55,680 nucleotides of DNA, taken from NCBI GenBank assembly GCA_903862415.1, contig CAIOYD010000031.1:1-55680 (forward strand), written 5' to 3'. The notes below the pieces were generated by a model. It had not been told where the DNA came from. It made no database searches and saw only the letters and a program-made list of their open reading frames with translations. Position 1 is the stretch's first letter. Every line of letters starts with the position of its first letter. This stretch comes from an uncultured Oxalobacteraceae bacterium (GTDB lineage Bacteria; Pseudomonadota; Gammaproteobacteria; Burkholderiales; Burkholderiaceae_D). A program made the position numbers and the translations under genes. Of the stretch, positions 35,376 to 44,080 are shown one piece after another.

Positions 35376-37739
35376 ATGGGAGCTGTAACAACGCGCAAGG
35401 GATGGGCCTGGTGGAAAAAAGGCTTGTTGGCGATGGTGATATTAGTCGTGTTGCTGGCAATGGGATTGTGGCTGTTCTTGCGCGGCAGTCTGGCGCAGCT
35501 CGATGGCGAAGTACGTGTGCCGGGTTTGCACAGTGTGGTCAAGGTCAGTCGGGATGCTTTGGGCATTCCTGTTATTACCGGTGCACAGCGTGATGATGTG
35601 GCATATACCACCGGTTATCTGCACGCACAGGAACGTTTTTTTCAGATGGACTTGCTGCGTCGTGTAGCTGCAGGCGAGTTGGCTGAACTTGTAGGCCCCG
35701 CGGCGCTGGATCAGGATCGCGTGCATCGTCTGCACCGTTTCCGGTCGCGTGCGGCTGCTGTCGTACAGGCATTGTCGCCGGAAGAACATCATATTATTGA
35801 TCGCTACGTTGAAGGTGTGAACGCCGGTCTGACAGCCTTAACTGCCCGGCCGTTTGAATATGGTCTGCTGCAAACCCATCCGGTGCCGTGGCGCGCCGAA
35901 GATAGCTTCCTCGTCGTCTGGGCCATGTATTTTGATCTGCAGGGGGATCAGCAATCACATAAATTGGCGCTCGACTGGCTGACTGCTAACAGCACATCGG
36001 AACAACTGAAATTTCTGCTGCCAACCTCGAGTCACTGGGATGCGCCGATAGACGCCGCCAGCATCGAAGAACCTGCTGCCCCGTTACCAGCTAACCCTCC
36101 GTCCTGGTTCGGTCTGGCGGGCAAGCCGAAACGGGTGGCCGATATTGGTCAGCGTTACGAAGTAGGAAGTAATAATTGGGCGGTTGCCGGCAGTCGCAGT
36201 GCCACCGGTGCTGCGATCGTAGCCAATGATATGCACCTGGGCATACGCCTGCCGCATATTTGGTACCGGGCAGCGCTGCAAATTCAGGCTGCTGATGGAA
36301 AAATCCGCCGAATTGCTGGCGTGACCTTGCCAGGTACACCGCTGGTGGTTGTGGGTAGCAATGGTCATGTGGCGTGGGCCTTTACCAACAGTTATGGCGA
36401 TTATCTTGATCTGATCGAACTCGAAAGCGATAAAGCCAATCCGCAGCGCTTCAAACTGCCAGGTGGTTGGGAGGAGGCAGTGGTGCATCATGAAACGCTG
36501 GCAGTCAGAGGTGCATCAGCACAGGACTTTCCGGTGCTGGAAACTTCGCTCGGTCCGGTATGGCAGGCAGGTAACAAAAAATATGCGGTGCATTGGGTCG
36601 CGCATATGCCAGGCGCAGTCAACCTGAAGATGATGAAAATGGAACAGGCGGATGATCTTGCAACAGCTCAGGCCATCGCAAATACTGGCGGCATGCCGGC
36701 ACAAAACATGTTGGTGGGTGATGCCAGCGGTCAGATCGGCTGGACCATTGCCGGTGCCATGCCTGAGCGCAGCGCACAACCGAAGGGCTGGAGCAAGCTG
36801 CGTTCGCCAGCAGATTACCCACATTTCAATGGGCCACAGGCGGGACAATTGTGGACCGCCAATGCACGTCAGCTGGCAAATGATTACGCCAGTGTGGGTG
36901 ATGGTGGCCCCGATCTGGGCGCACGCGCACAACAGATTCGCGACGATCTGACGCAGCTCGGTCCCAAGACCAATGAAAACGGGGTCTACAGCGTGTTCTT
37001 CGATGATCGTGCTTTGTATATCAGTACCTGGCGCGAACGCGCACTCAAGGTGTTGACACCGCAGGCCATGGCCAATCAGCCACAACGGGCTGAATTCCGT
37101 CGTCTGCTTGAAACCAGTTGGGATGGCCACGCCAGTGTCAATTCGGTCGGCTATCGCTTGGCACGTGGTTATCTGAACGCACTGTATGCGCAATTATTTG
37201 GCGGCGTTGATGCCACCATGAAGCTATTGGATAGCAATACAGACTTTGATCGCGCCGGTTCGCGCTGGCCCGTGGTGGTTGCCCGTTTGCTCGATGAGCA
37301 ACCTGTCAGCTGGTTACCACAAGATCGCGCCGACTGGAATGCAGTGCAACTGGCCGCCATTGATGAAGTGATCACTGATCTCACTCGTGATGGTAAGCCG
37401 CTCTCGGCCGCTACCTGGGGTGCACGTAATACCGCACGGATTACCCATCCGTTCACCCGCCTGCTGCCAGCGCTGAAGCCTTTCCTGTCTGCACCCGAAG
37501 ATCAGTTTGCGGGCGACTCCAACATGCCGCATGTTTCCGGACCTGACTTTGGTCAGTCCGAGCGCATGAGTGTCAGTCCTGGTCATGAAGAGCAGGGCAT
37601 CATGAATATGCCGGGTGGGCAAAGCGGTCATCCGCTAAGTCCGTACTTTCTTGCCGGGCATAACGCCTGGGTGAAAGGCGAGCCCGTGCCCTTCCTGCCA
37701 GGTCCGGCAGTACATACTTTGACCTTCGTCGGTCAATAA
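35376..37739 (+). CDS. Penicillin acylase family Ntn-hydrolase (membrane anchored)
   Basis: 787 residues, S45 family. One N-terminal membrane helix (about 15-36), an alpha subunit region with YTTGYLHAQERFFQMDLLRRVAAGELAE, then the autocatalytic cleavage site before Ser265 in VGSNNWAVAG, which becomes the beta-subunit nucleophile. NDMHLGIRLPHIWYRA follows as in the family. Such enzymes cleave amide bonds in beta-lactams or acyl-homoserine lactones; this one could degrade quorum signals, but the substrate cannot be read from sequence. The uncleaved N-terminal helix suggests a periplasmic enzyme held at the inner membrane. AAAGGAGAG precedes the ATG. Confidence 0.9.
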   Translation: MGAVTTRKGWAWWKKGLLAMVILVVLLAMGLWLFLRGSLAQLDGEVRVPGLHSVVKVSRDALGIPVITGAQRDDVAYTTGYLHAQERFFQMDLLRRVAAGELAELVGPAALDQDRVHRLHRFRSRAAAVVQALSPEEHHIIDRYVEGVNAGLTALTARPFEYGLLQTHPVPWRAEDSFLVVWAMYFDLQGDQQSHKLALDWLTANSTSEQLKFLLPTSSHWDAPIDAASIEEPAAPLPANPPSWFGLAGKPKRVADIGQRYEVGSNNWAVAGSRSATGAAIVANDMHLGIRLPHIWYRAALQIQAADGKIRRIAGVTLPGTPLVVVGSNGHVAWAFTNSYGDYLDLIELESDKANPQRFKLPGGWEEAVVHHETLAVRGASAQDFPVLETSLGPVWQAGNKKYAVHWVAHMPGAVNLKMMKMEQADDLATAQAIANTGGMPAQNMLVGDASGQIGWTIAGAMPERSAQPKGWSKLRSPADYPHFNGPQAGQLWTANARQLANDYASVGDGGPDLGARAQQIRDDLTQLGPKTNENGVYSVFFDDRALYISTWRERALKVLTPQAMANQPQRAEFRRLLETSWDGHASVNSVGYRLARGYLNALYAQLFGGVDATMKLLDSNTDFDRAGSRWPVVVARLLDEQPVSWLPQDRADWNAVQLAAIDEVITDLTRDGKPLSAATWGARNTARITHPFTRLLPALKPFLSAPEDQFAGDSNMPHVSGPDFGQSERMSVSPGHEEQGIMNMPGGQSGHPLSPYFLAGHNAWVKGEPVPFLPGPAVHTLTFVGQ

Positions 37740-37755
37740 TTTTGTTGGATATGTC

Positions 37756-37866
37756 ATGAAAAAAATTCAGTGCCGTCCTGTCGTTTGCGTGTTGATTGCG
37801 CTGGCCACGAAGTCCGCTAAATGCGACGGCGTAGTCAGCCCTGCGAGCGCAGATCTTTGGGGGTGA
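37756..37866 (+). pseudogene. Short signal-peptide-like frame, possible gene remnant
   Basis: ATG 37756 opens a 36-codon frame MKKIQCRPVVCVLIALAT..., which looks like a lipoprotein or secretory signal that breaks off. It ends at TGA 37864-37866. The rest reads as unrelated sequence, so this may be the start of a lost gene. No family can be named. Confidence 0.3.
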
Positions 37867-37885
37867 GGCGTTGCGGAGAATAATT

Positions 37886-37920
37886 AAGCTAATCACCGCA
37901 TAAATTGCGGCGATTAGCTT
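37886..37920. terminator. Strong inverted repeat between acylase and Fic genes
   Basis: A 35-base hairpin: arms AAGCTAATC-A-CCGC and GCGG-C-GATTAGCTT, 13 pairs with one mismatch, 7-base loop ATAAATT. There is no T run on the right side, so a Rho-independent terminator is doubtful; a processing site or element end is possible. It lies about 10-45 bases upstream of the predicted Fic promoter. Confidence 0.45.
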
Positions 37921-37953
37921 GCGCTTGCTGTGGAAAGACCCTATACTTTTCGC

Positions 37954-39075
37954 ATGAATAGCGAAGATTATACCTATATCTGGCAATCCTCAGAGTGGCC
38001 GAACTGGCAATACGATCTGACGGTGTTGACCCAGCCATTATCCGATGTCAGCCGTGCCCAAGGATTGCTTATGGGGCGATTGGCTGATGTTGGTATGCTC
38101 TTGCGCGAGCAGGCAAGCCTCCTTGCGTTGACCGAGGACGTCATCAAAACCAGCGCTATCGAAGGTGAACACTTGAATGTGGAATCGGTGCGGTCTTCCA
38201 TCGCCCGCCGTCTCGGCGTCGATATCGGTGCTCTGGCACCTGTAGATCGTCACGTTGAAGGCGTGGTAGATATGGTGCTCGATGCCACCGTCAACTGTCA
38301 GGCACCGGTGACCAGTGAACGATTATTGAATTGGCATGCGGCGCTGTTTCCGACAGGTTATTCCGGCCTGTCCAAAATCCATGTGGGTAAATGGCGTGAT
38401 GATGCGCGCGGTCCCATGCAGGTGGTCTCCGGTCCCATAGGTCGTCAGCGGGTGCACTTTGAAGCGCTGCCAGCTGATCAGCTGGACGCACAGACAGAAC
38501 TTTTTTTTAACTGGGTCAACGCCTCATCCATTGAATCACCTTTGATCAAAGCCGGGCTGGCTCACCTCTGGCTGGTAACGCTGCATCCCTTTGATGATGG
38601 CAATGGCCGTATCGCACGAGCTGTGGGCGACCTGTTTCTCGCTCGCGCCGATGGAAGTTCACAGCGTTTTTACAGCCTGTCGGCTCAGATTCAGCGTGAA
38701 CGCAAAGCGTATTATGACATCCTTGAACGCACCCAAAAAGCCTCGCTCGATGTGACAGAATGGCTGGTGTGGTTTCTGGGAGTGTTACATCGGGCTGTGG
38801 ACGAGGCACAATGCACACTGGATATGGTCTTGGCCAAGTCGCGTTTCTGGCAACGCTGGATCACAACACCACTCAATCAACGGCAGGTAAAATTAATTAA
38901 CCGATTGCTCGATGGATTTGACGGTAAGCTCACCAGCAGCAAGTGGGCCAGCATTGCCAAATGTTCCCCGGACACGGCATTACGAGATATTACCGATCTG
39001 CTGACACGTGGAGTGCTACGTAAAACCGATGCTCGCGGGCGAAGTACCAGTTATGAATTGACTGATAACTCATAG
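37954..39075 (+). CDS. Fic family AMP-transferase with DUF4172 N-terminus
   Basis: 373 residues. DUF4172 N-terminal part (YIWQSSEWPNWQYDL), then inhibitory helix motif Thr66-S-A-I-Glu70-Gly71 of class II Fic proteins, then the complete Fic motif HPFDDGNGRIAR at 211-222, and a C-terminal winged-helix region. Fic enzymes transfer AMP from ATP to protein hydroxyls; the intact inhibitory motif means it is self-inhibited at rest. ATG 37954 is chosen. A TATACT box (37944-37949) ends only 4 bases before it, so the message may be nearly leaderless unless the in-frame GTG 37930 is used with another promoter. Confidence 0.9.
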   Translation: MNSEDYTYIWQSSEWPNWQYDLTVLTQPLSDVSRAQGLLMGRLADVGMLLREQASLLALTEDVIKTSAIEGEHLNVESVRSSIARRLGVDIGALAPVDRHVEGVVDMVLDATVNCQAPVTSERLLNWHAALFPTGYSGLSKIHVGKWRDDARGPMQVVSGPIGRQRVHFEALPADQLDAQTELFFNWVNASSIESPLIKAGLAHLWLVTLHPFDDGNGRIARAVGDLFLARADGSSQRFYSLSAQIQRERKAYYDILERTQKASLDVTEWLVWFLGVLHRAVDEAQCTLDMVLAKSRFWQRWITTPLNQRQVKLINRLLDGFDGKLTSSKWASIAKCSPDTALRDITDLLTRGVLRKTDARGRSTSYELTDNS

Positions 39076-39112
39076 TCAGTCAATTTTTAAACATAGTTAA
39101 CTTTCTCAATCA

Positions 39113-39286
39113 TCACAATAACTCCATCGTCCACTCGTTAGCATCGCAGCGATTACCCGGGGTCACCATGGTTTTCTGAAGAGTGGTGGCAAATTCTGTC
39201 TGATGTTCCAGATCACCGCCCCAAAACTGACGTCCAAGCACATAATTGTCCGTCATGTCTTGCCACGAATCATACGTCCATGCGGT
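39113..39286 (-). pseudogene. Remnant of a DUF1266-like gene (C-terminal fragment)
   Basis: The minus strand reads AWTYDSWQDMTDNYVLGRQF then WGGDLEHQTEFATTL and ends in TGA at 39113-39115, with good coding character. The SW-D--NY-LGR-FW pattern resembles the end of DUF1266 proteins. An in-frame TGA at 39287-39289 blocks it upstream and there is no start context, so this is a decayed 3' fragment. Confidence 0.5.
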
Positions 39287-39645
39287 TCACCTGTCAGTTC
39301 AATATGCGGAATTTACAAACTAGCAATTATCCGATAGTCGCTTAAATAGTGAAAAATTACAACTTTTGTAATGACAGTATGCCGGAACAGATTTTTTTGA
39401 AGAGCCATCGTGCTGGTATTTTAAATGATCCCGATTAATTCACCTGCAACGACGGGTGCATGCTCAGTAGTAGCCGCAAAATACTGCGTATTACTACAAA
39501 TTGCCACCTGGCTATTTCCAAATTAAAATTTCGCTCTCCTTCTTATTGCTCAAGCTATTGCTGAACTATTTTTTCATGGCATTGAGTAATTCCTCATTAC
39601 AGCATCCTGATGCTGAATCAAATTTTAAAGAAATAGTTTAAACAA
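39287..39645. other. AT-rich gene-free stretch upstream of the lipoprotein gene
   Basis: About 360 bases, richer in A+T than its surroundings, with no convincing frame. It must hold the promoter of the lipoprotein gene but I see no clear -35/-10 pair. Confidence 0.4.
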
Positions 39646-41706
39646 ATGAAAAAAATAACAGCGACAATGGCTGTGAGTCATGCAAGCAAATTAGTAGGCT
39701 TGCTTATGTTAATCAGTGCTGCTGGTTGCGGCGGCGGTGGAGGAAGTGGCAGTGCAACACCTCCGCCAGCTAATACGGGTACAGGTACAGCACCAACGAT
39801 AACTCAACCGCCTACCGATACAAGTACTGGCGTAGTTGTTGATGGGCCGCCAGCAACAGGAGCCACAACAGGAACAACGCCGTCAGCAATTCCGGGTACA
39901 CCCGTAATTTCGACAGCATCCGTTAATGAAACCAGTATTTCTGTTACCTGGCAGGCTGATGCAAGTACGACCCATTATGTGATTACTCGCAATGGAACGG
40001 TTATAAGCTCACCTGTAGTTGCGACTACAACTTATACCAATCCTCCGCAAAGTTCCAGCTTTGTGGATACAGGATTAAGTTTTGGAAAAAGCTATAGTTA
40101 TCAGATCCAGGCCTGCAATGTGATCGGCTGCTCGCCTGTTAGCGCAACATCAACCAGTACGCCAATGTCTGCGGCATTGCTGGCAGCAGTCACCGCCAAT
40201 GACAGTAATTTTTATACGCAGTCAACATTACTGGCTAATTTACCGGCACAGCTACCCGCTTCTCTGCCAGCAAGTTATGCGCCTTTGTTACCGGCTTCGT
40301 TTGTTACTTCGTCGGGGCCAATTAATTTGCCTGCAACACCCTCTGCTACGGATTCAGCAAGCATCATTGCTACTTATAAAGCTGCTACTGCTGCTTTTGC
40401 GGCAATTCCCTACAATTCTTTTAAAGGCGTCACGAGTAAGGGGAATGATGCATTGAGCACCAAGCGTCTTGATATAGTTAATTTTTACAATAATATCCGC
40501 AACGGTGATGCAACAGTATATAAAGAATACACAGGTACGGTGCCTGTGTATGCTGAGATACCAAGTTGGGTCGAAGGTAGTTATGACATGGGTATATTAA
40601 ACTTGGGTTGGCAACAAAATGCCCTTGATTTTTATAATTTCACCCGGGCCTTGTTCGGTGATCAATGGGTGTATATGTCTGGCTATAAGGAAGTGGCTAC
40701 CCAGGTTGCCGCCATGTCTAATCTGAACGGTAGCCATCGCCCCAATGTCAATGACGCTAATGCCGCTGGAATGGGTGGGGCAATGTTTGAAGCAATTAGT
40801 TGGGCGCGTGCGGGGAGTTGTCTGATGGGTGGCGCTGTCAATACAAAGGCGAACTACGGTACCTATACTACGTTCCCTGCCAATGCAAAATTATCTTCCA
40901 TCTGGAGTGAGGCGGAGAGCGGAAGAATAGCGGAATTAGGCCATCGTGCCGCCTTCCTGAATCCGGGACAGCGTGATGTGGGTATCGGCGCAGTTAATGG
41001 CTATTATGTCTGGGAACCGTATGGCGGCAGTCCTCAACATAACAACGGTAATTTGTTAGGCGCTGAACAGCAGCAAACACTTTATAACTATTGGCCAGTT
41101 GGTCCGGTACCGGCAGGCACTTCAGCATGGCCTTCTCACGGATATTTCCCCTTCTTTATGCTGCACGGAAACAATCAAGGATGGGCAGTGGATATCTTAG
41201 GTGGTGTGGCAAGTTTGCCGGCTAAAGGCGAAGTCATCACGTTGAAACTCGAGTATTTTGTGCATGCGGCAGATGGTGACTTATCGACCCTAAATCAATC
41301 CAATGCCATTTCCTACCAGACAATTACTCTCACTGATACAGTTGGTGTAGCTAATAGCGGTTTTGGTCCGGTCAATCCAGCCACAGGCGTGCCGGATTAT
41401 AGTAATGCGGAACAAATTCCTGGTGGAGGAACTGGCGCTCAATTCGTGCAAGGTGGTGGATATTATTTCACGACTTCAGGGAGTAGTTTTAAAACGCAAT
41501 GGCGTATGCCACAAAACTGGTATGACGATATGAAGAATGATTTTAGCAGTACAACAGGAACACCCAATTACCATACCGTACGCGCCACATTTACCAGCAA
41601 CGGCCCTGGCTTCAAAGTGATTAAGCCGTTTTATATGAACCAGACTGTCGGCGCACCGTTAGTTGTTCAAACCACCTTTTTTGATATACAACGTCAAACG
41701 CAATAA
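39646..41706 (+). CDS. Lipoprotein with FN3 and CAP/SCP-like domain
   Basis: 686 residues. A lipobox LISAAGC puts the lipidated Cys at about residue 28. It is followed by a Gly/Ser/Pro/Thr-rich linker (to about 80), a fibronectin type III domain (about 84-172, PGTPVISTASVNETSISVTWQA), an Ala-rich spacer, then a region (about 265-465) with the CAP/SCP layout: RLDIVNFYNNIRNG, ALDFYNFTRAL, GSHRPNVNDANAAGMGG and ELGHRAAFLNPGQRDVGIG. A beta-rich C-terminus follows. It should be an outer-membrane or surface lipoprotein. The gene is AT-richer than neighbours, which may reflect recent acquisition. The function is unknown. Confidence 0.75.
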   Translation: MKKITATMAVSHASKLVGLLMLISAAGCGGGGGSGSATPPPANTGTGTAPTITQPPTDTSTGVVVDGPPATGATTGTTPSAIPGTPVISTASVNETSISVTWQADASTTHYVITRNGTVISSPVVATTTYTNPPQSSSFVDTGLSFGKSYSYQIQACNVIGCSPVSATSTSTPMSAALLAAVTANDSNFYTQSTLLANLPAQLPASLPASYAPLLPASFVTSSGPINLPATPSATDSASIIATYKAATAAFAAIPYNSFKGVTSKGNDALSTKRLDIVNFYNNIRNGDATVYKEYTGTVPVYAEIPSWVEGSYDMGILNLGWQQNALDFYNFTRALFGDQWVYMSGYKEVATQVAAMSNLNGSHRPNVNDANAAGMGGAMFEAISWARAGSCLMGGAVNTKANYGTYTTFPANAKLSSIWSEAESGRIAELGHRAAFLNPGQRDVGIGAVNGYYVWEPYGGSPQHNNGNLLGAEQQQTLYNYWPVGPVPAGTSAWPSHGYFPFFMLHGNNQGWAVDILGGVASLPAKGEVITLKLEYFVHAADGDLSTLNQSNAISYQTITLTDTVGVANSGFGPVNPATGVPDYSNAEQIPGGGTGAQFVQGGGYYFTTSGSSFKTQWRMPQNWYDDMKNDFSSTTGTPNYHTVRATFTSNGPGFKVIKPFYMNQTVGAPLVVQTTFFDIQRQTQ

Positions 41707-41829
41707 ATAGGTTTTGATCTGCCTCATAAAGCAAAAAACCCGCTTAAGCACTGGCGACAACAGTTTATGGCCCTAAGCATGGTTCCTAAAGCTTAGGATG
41801 TCAATAAACATTAAAAACGCTCAGGAAAC

Positions 41830-41867
41830 AAAAAACCCGCGTCAGCACTGGGCTTGAGGCGGGTTTT
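41830..41867 (-). terminator. Rho-independent terminator of tRNA-Ser
   Basis: On the minus strand AAAACCCGC pairs with GCGGGTTTTTT around an inner loop, 33 bases after the tRNA 3' end. A partial copy of the same sequence (AAAAAACCCGCTTAAGCACTGG) lies at 41733-41754, without its partner arm. Confidence 0.8.
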
Positions 41868-41899
41868 GGAACATCTTTGAACACTTAAAAACCTAATTC

Positions 41900-41990
41900 T
41901 GGCGGAGAAACGGGGATTCGAACCCCGGGTAGGCTATGAACCTACACACGCTTTCCAGGCGTGCGACTTAAACCACTCATCCATCTCTCC
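41900..41990 (-). tRNA. tRNA-Ser (anticodon GGA)
   Basis: The 91-base minus-strand sequence starts GGAGAGATGGATGAG and ends with GTTCGAATCCCCG...CTCCGCCA. The acceptor stem GGAGAGA/TTTCTCC pairs (one wobble), G73 precedes an encoded CCA, a long class II variable arm is present, and the anticodon loop is CTGGAAA with GGA at 41954-41956. It reads UCC and UCU codons. Confidence 0.96.
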
Positions 41991-42094
41991 TTATCGCGAC
42001 GGTGTATTGCCTGCGAAGCCAGCGATTATAGCAAAAAAAATTCAATTTTTCACGGATTATTTAATAATGTATTTATGCAAACATAATGGCCGGT

Positions 42095-42121
42095 TAAAGT
42101 TATTCGCGTCCTGACCGATAA
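42095..42121 (+). promoter_or_regulatory. Sigma-28 (FliA) flagellar promoter
   Basis: TAAAGTTA, 11 bases, ACCGATAA matches the sigma-28 consensus TAAAGTTT-N11-GCCGATAA at 14 of 16 positions with exact spacing. Transcription would begin near 42129, about 19 bases before the YjfB-like start and just upstream of its AGGAGG. Confidence 0.85.
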
Positions 42122-42147
42122 CAGCTGATGACTCATAGGAGGTTATC

Positions 42148-42351
42148 ATGGACTTGTCTACTGTTGCCAATGCGGCACCAAATAATATTTCGGACGCGGG
42201 GGTCAGTCAGACCGTGGCGATTGATGTGATGAAACAGGCGATGAATATCGACAAGACTACGGCCATGTCACTGATTCAGGCAATTCCGCCGATGCCATCG
42301 GTCCCCAACTTGCCACCGCACCTGGGTAATAACGTCAATACCACCGGTTAA
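42148..42351 (+). CDS. YjfB-like putative motility protein
   Basis: 67 residues matching the YjfB_motility family pattern: MDLSTVANAA at the start, VAIDVMKQAMNID in the middle, and a Pro-rich end with PPHLGNNVNTTG. Family members are found in flagellated bacteria, where one is reported under the motility sigma factor; function is unclear. An ideal AGGAGG precedes the ATG and a sigma-28 promoter lies upstream, which supports a late flagellar or chemotaxis role. No flagellar genes are near. Confidence 0.85.
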   Translation: MDLSTVANAAPNNISDAGVSQTVAIDVMKQAMNIDKTTAMSLIQAIPPMPSVPNLPPHLGNNVNTTG

Positions 42352-42376
42352 TTCGTGGTAACGCGTTGGCCGTGGC

Positions 42377-44071
42377 TTAACTGACCACGACCCAGTACAG
42401 CAGCAACAGATTCAATACAAAAGACGCCATGGCCACGCTGCGCCACAGCAGCACCGGGTCGCGTTTGATCAGCGGGGATGGGCGTGCCTGTTCCAGCGGT
42501 CGGCTGGCACCGCGTTCGAGCGCCAGTAAAAATTCTTCCGCCGTTTCAAACCGCTCCAGCGGATCTTTGGCTACCGCCTTGAGTAAAATCGTTTCCAGCC
42601 ACAGCGGAATTTCCGGGCGATAGCGGCTCGGCCGGTTCGGCTCGGTAAATTTGGGATGCTGAAATGGCTCGACTTCACCGTACGGATAATGCCGCGTCAG
42701 CAAATAATACAGCGTGATACCGATCGCATACAGATCGGTCGACGTGCTGGCCGGTGCGTTGTTGAATTGTTCCGGAGCCAGATACGACGGCGTGCCCGAT
42801 AAAATATTGATGGTCGGATTGTGCCAGCCGGACTGTGCCACACCCAGATCCAGTAAACGGATTTCGCCATCTTCACCCAAATGTACATTGGCCGGTTTAA
42901 TGTCGCGATGAATGATGCTGCGGCGATGCAGTGCGCCGACAGCGCGTACCAGCTTCCAGCCGTGGGCGACGATTTCTGAGACGGTAAAAAATTCACCCGC
43001 ATCGATTTTTTGTTGCAGCGAAAATCCGGGATGGTAACTGGTCAGAAAATATAAATAATTGCGTTCTGTGCGGTTAATCACTTCCGGGAAAAACCGCGCC
43101 ACGACCCGTTTGGCCAGCCACGATTCGTGCGCAAAGGCACTGCGTTCATGATGATCATGGCCACGATCCGGATGCAGGGTTTTTAACACCAGCTGACGAT
43201 TCAGATCCGGATCAAAGACGCGGTACAGCACCGTAATAGCAGAATGATGCAGGATGGCTTCCACCAGCAAGCCATCGATTTTTTGCCCGACCTGCAGAAT
43301 GGGTGGTACGGTCAGATTGCTCAGTTCAGTCAGGGTATCGCGCAAATCGCCCTCGGGCAGCGAGGTAACTTTGAGTACGATGGCGCTGATATTGTCTTGC
43401 GAGCCGCTCGAGAGCGCGTAGTCACATAACAGACTGGCGGTATCGGGTGGCAACTCCTTGCTGTTCAGATTCGATAAAAAATAACTGATGGTGGCGTCGC
43501 TGAGCGTGCCCCACAATCCATCGCTGACCAGTAAAAAAATATCGCCTTCGTGTAATTCACCCATACCATGATCAACCGCCAGGCGGTTATCGAGGCCGAT
43601 GGCGCGTGTGAGCACGTGCTGCATTTCCGGACGGTCCCAGACATGATCCTGAGTGAGTCGCTGCAGTTTTTTATCGCGGAATAAATAGGCGCGGCTGTCA
43701 CCCACGTGGGCACTGTAGTACATGCGGCCGCGCAACACCAGACTGGTCAGGGTGGTGGCCATGCCAGCAGTGTCACGACTGGTGCTGCCCTGATGTTGTA
43801 CCCAGCTATTGATGGCGACCAGCACTTTTTCTAAGGCGGTGGTAATTTCCCATGTGTCGGGGGTGGCGTAATAATCGGCCAGCAAACCACGTACCGAATA
43901 TTCTGCTGCTTCGCGTCCACCGGCGTTGCCGGAAACTCCGTCAGCCACTGCCGCCAGAAAACCTTTGCTTGATAGTTCCGGCTCGGCCGGCGTGACCATG
44001 CCGACAAAGTCTTCGTTGTCTGCACGCTGCCCGGTGATCGAGGCGTGACTGACGGAAATGGTGAGTGACAT
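42377..44071 (-). CDS. Bifunctional PP2C phosphatase/Ser-Thr protein kinase, membrane anchored
   Basis: 564 residues. PP2C domain (1-240): DNEDF, VADGVSG (Asp44), HVGDSRAYLF, VSDGLWG and QDNISAIVL. Kinase domain (about 265-520): VLKTL, catalytic loop HRDIKPANV at 388-396 (Asp390), DLG in place of DFG, and SGTPSYLAPEQ. One C-terminal membrane helix (about 543-562). It starts 9 bases after narK, so it belongs to the nitrate-uptake transcript; fusions like this accompany NarK-type genes in other proteobacteria. It may adjust nitrate uptake or reduction by reversible phosphorylation. DLG is common in this subfamily and need not mean inactivity. Confidence 0.9.
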   Translation of the reverse strand: MSLTISVSHASITGQRADNEDFVGMVTPAEPELSSKGFLAAVADGVSGNAGGREAAEYSVRGLLADYYATPDTWEITTALEKVLVAINSWVQHQGSTSRDTAGMATTLTSLVLRGRMYYSAHVGDSRAYLFRDKKLQRLTQDHVWDRPEMQHVLTRAIGLDNRLAVDHGMGELHEGDIFLLVSDGLWGTLSDATISYFLSNLNSKELPPDTASLLCDYALSSGSQDNISAIVLKVTSLPEGDLRDTLTELSNLTVPPILQVGQKIDGLLVEAILHHSAITVLYRVFDPDLNRQLVLKTLHPDRGHDHHERSAFAHESWLAKRVVARFFPEVINRTERNYLYFLTSYHPGFSLQQKIDAGEFFTVSEIVAHGWKLVRAVGALHRRSIIHRDIKPANVHLGEDGEIRLLDLGVAQSGWHNPTINILSGTPSYLAPEQFNNAPASTSTDLYAIGITLYYLLTRHYPYGEVEPFQHPKFTEPNRPSRYRPEIPLWLETILLKAVAKDPLERFETAEEFLLALERGASRPLEQARPSPLIKRDPVLLWRSVAMASFVLNLLLLYWVVVS

Positions 44072-44080
44072 AGCCGTCCT

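Noticed and set aside
37886-37920. Hairpin as a definite Rho-independent terminator
   Set aside because: The stem is strong but neither side carries a proper T run, so it is listed with low confidence only.
37600-37986. 128-codon minus-strand frame between acylase and Fic genes
   Set aside because: It overlaps the acylase C-terminus and crosses the hairpin, with no start context and no family motifs.
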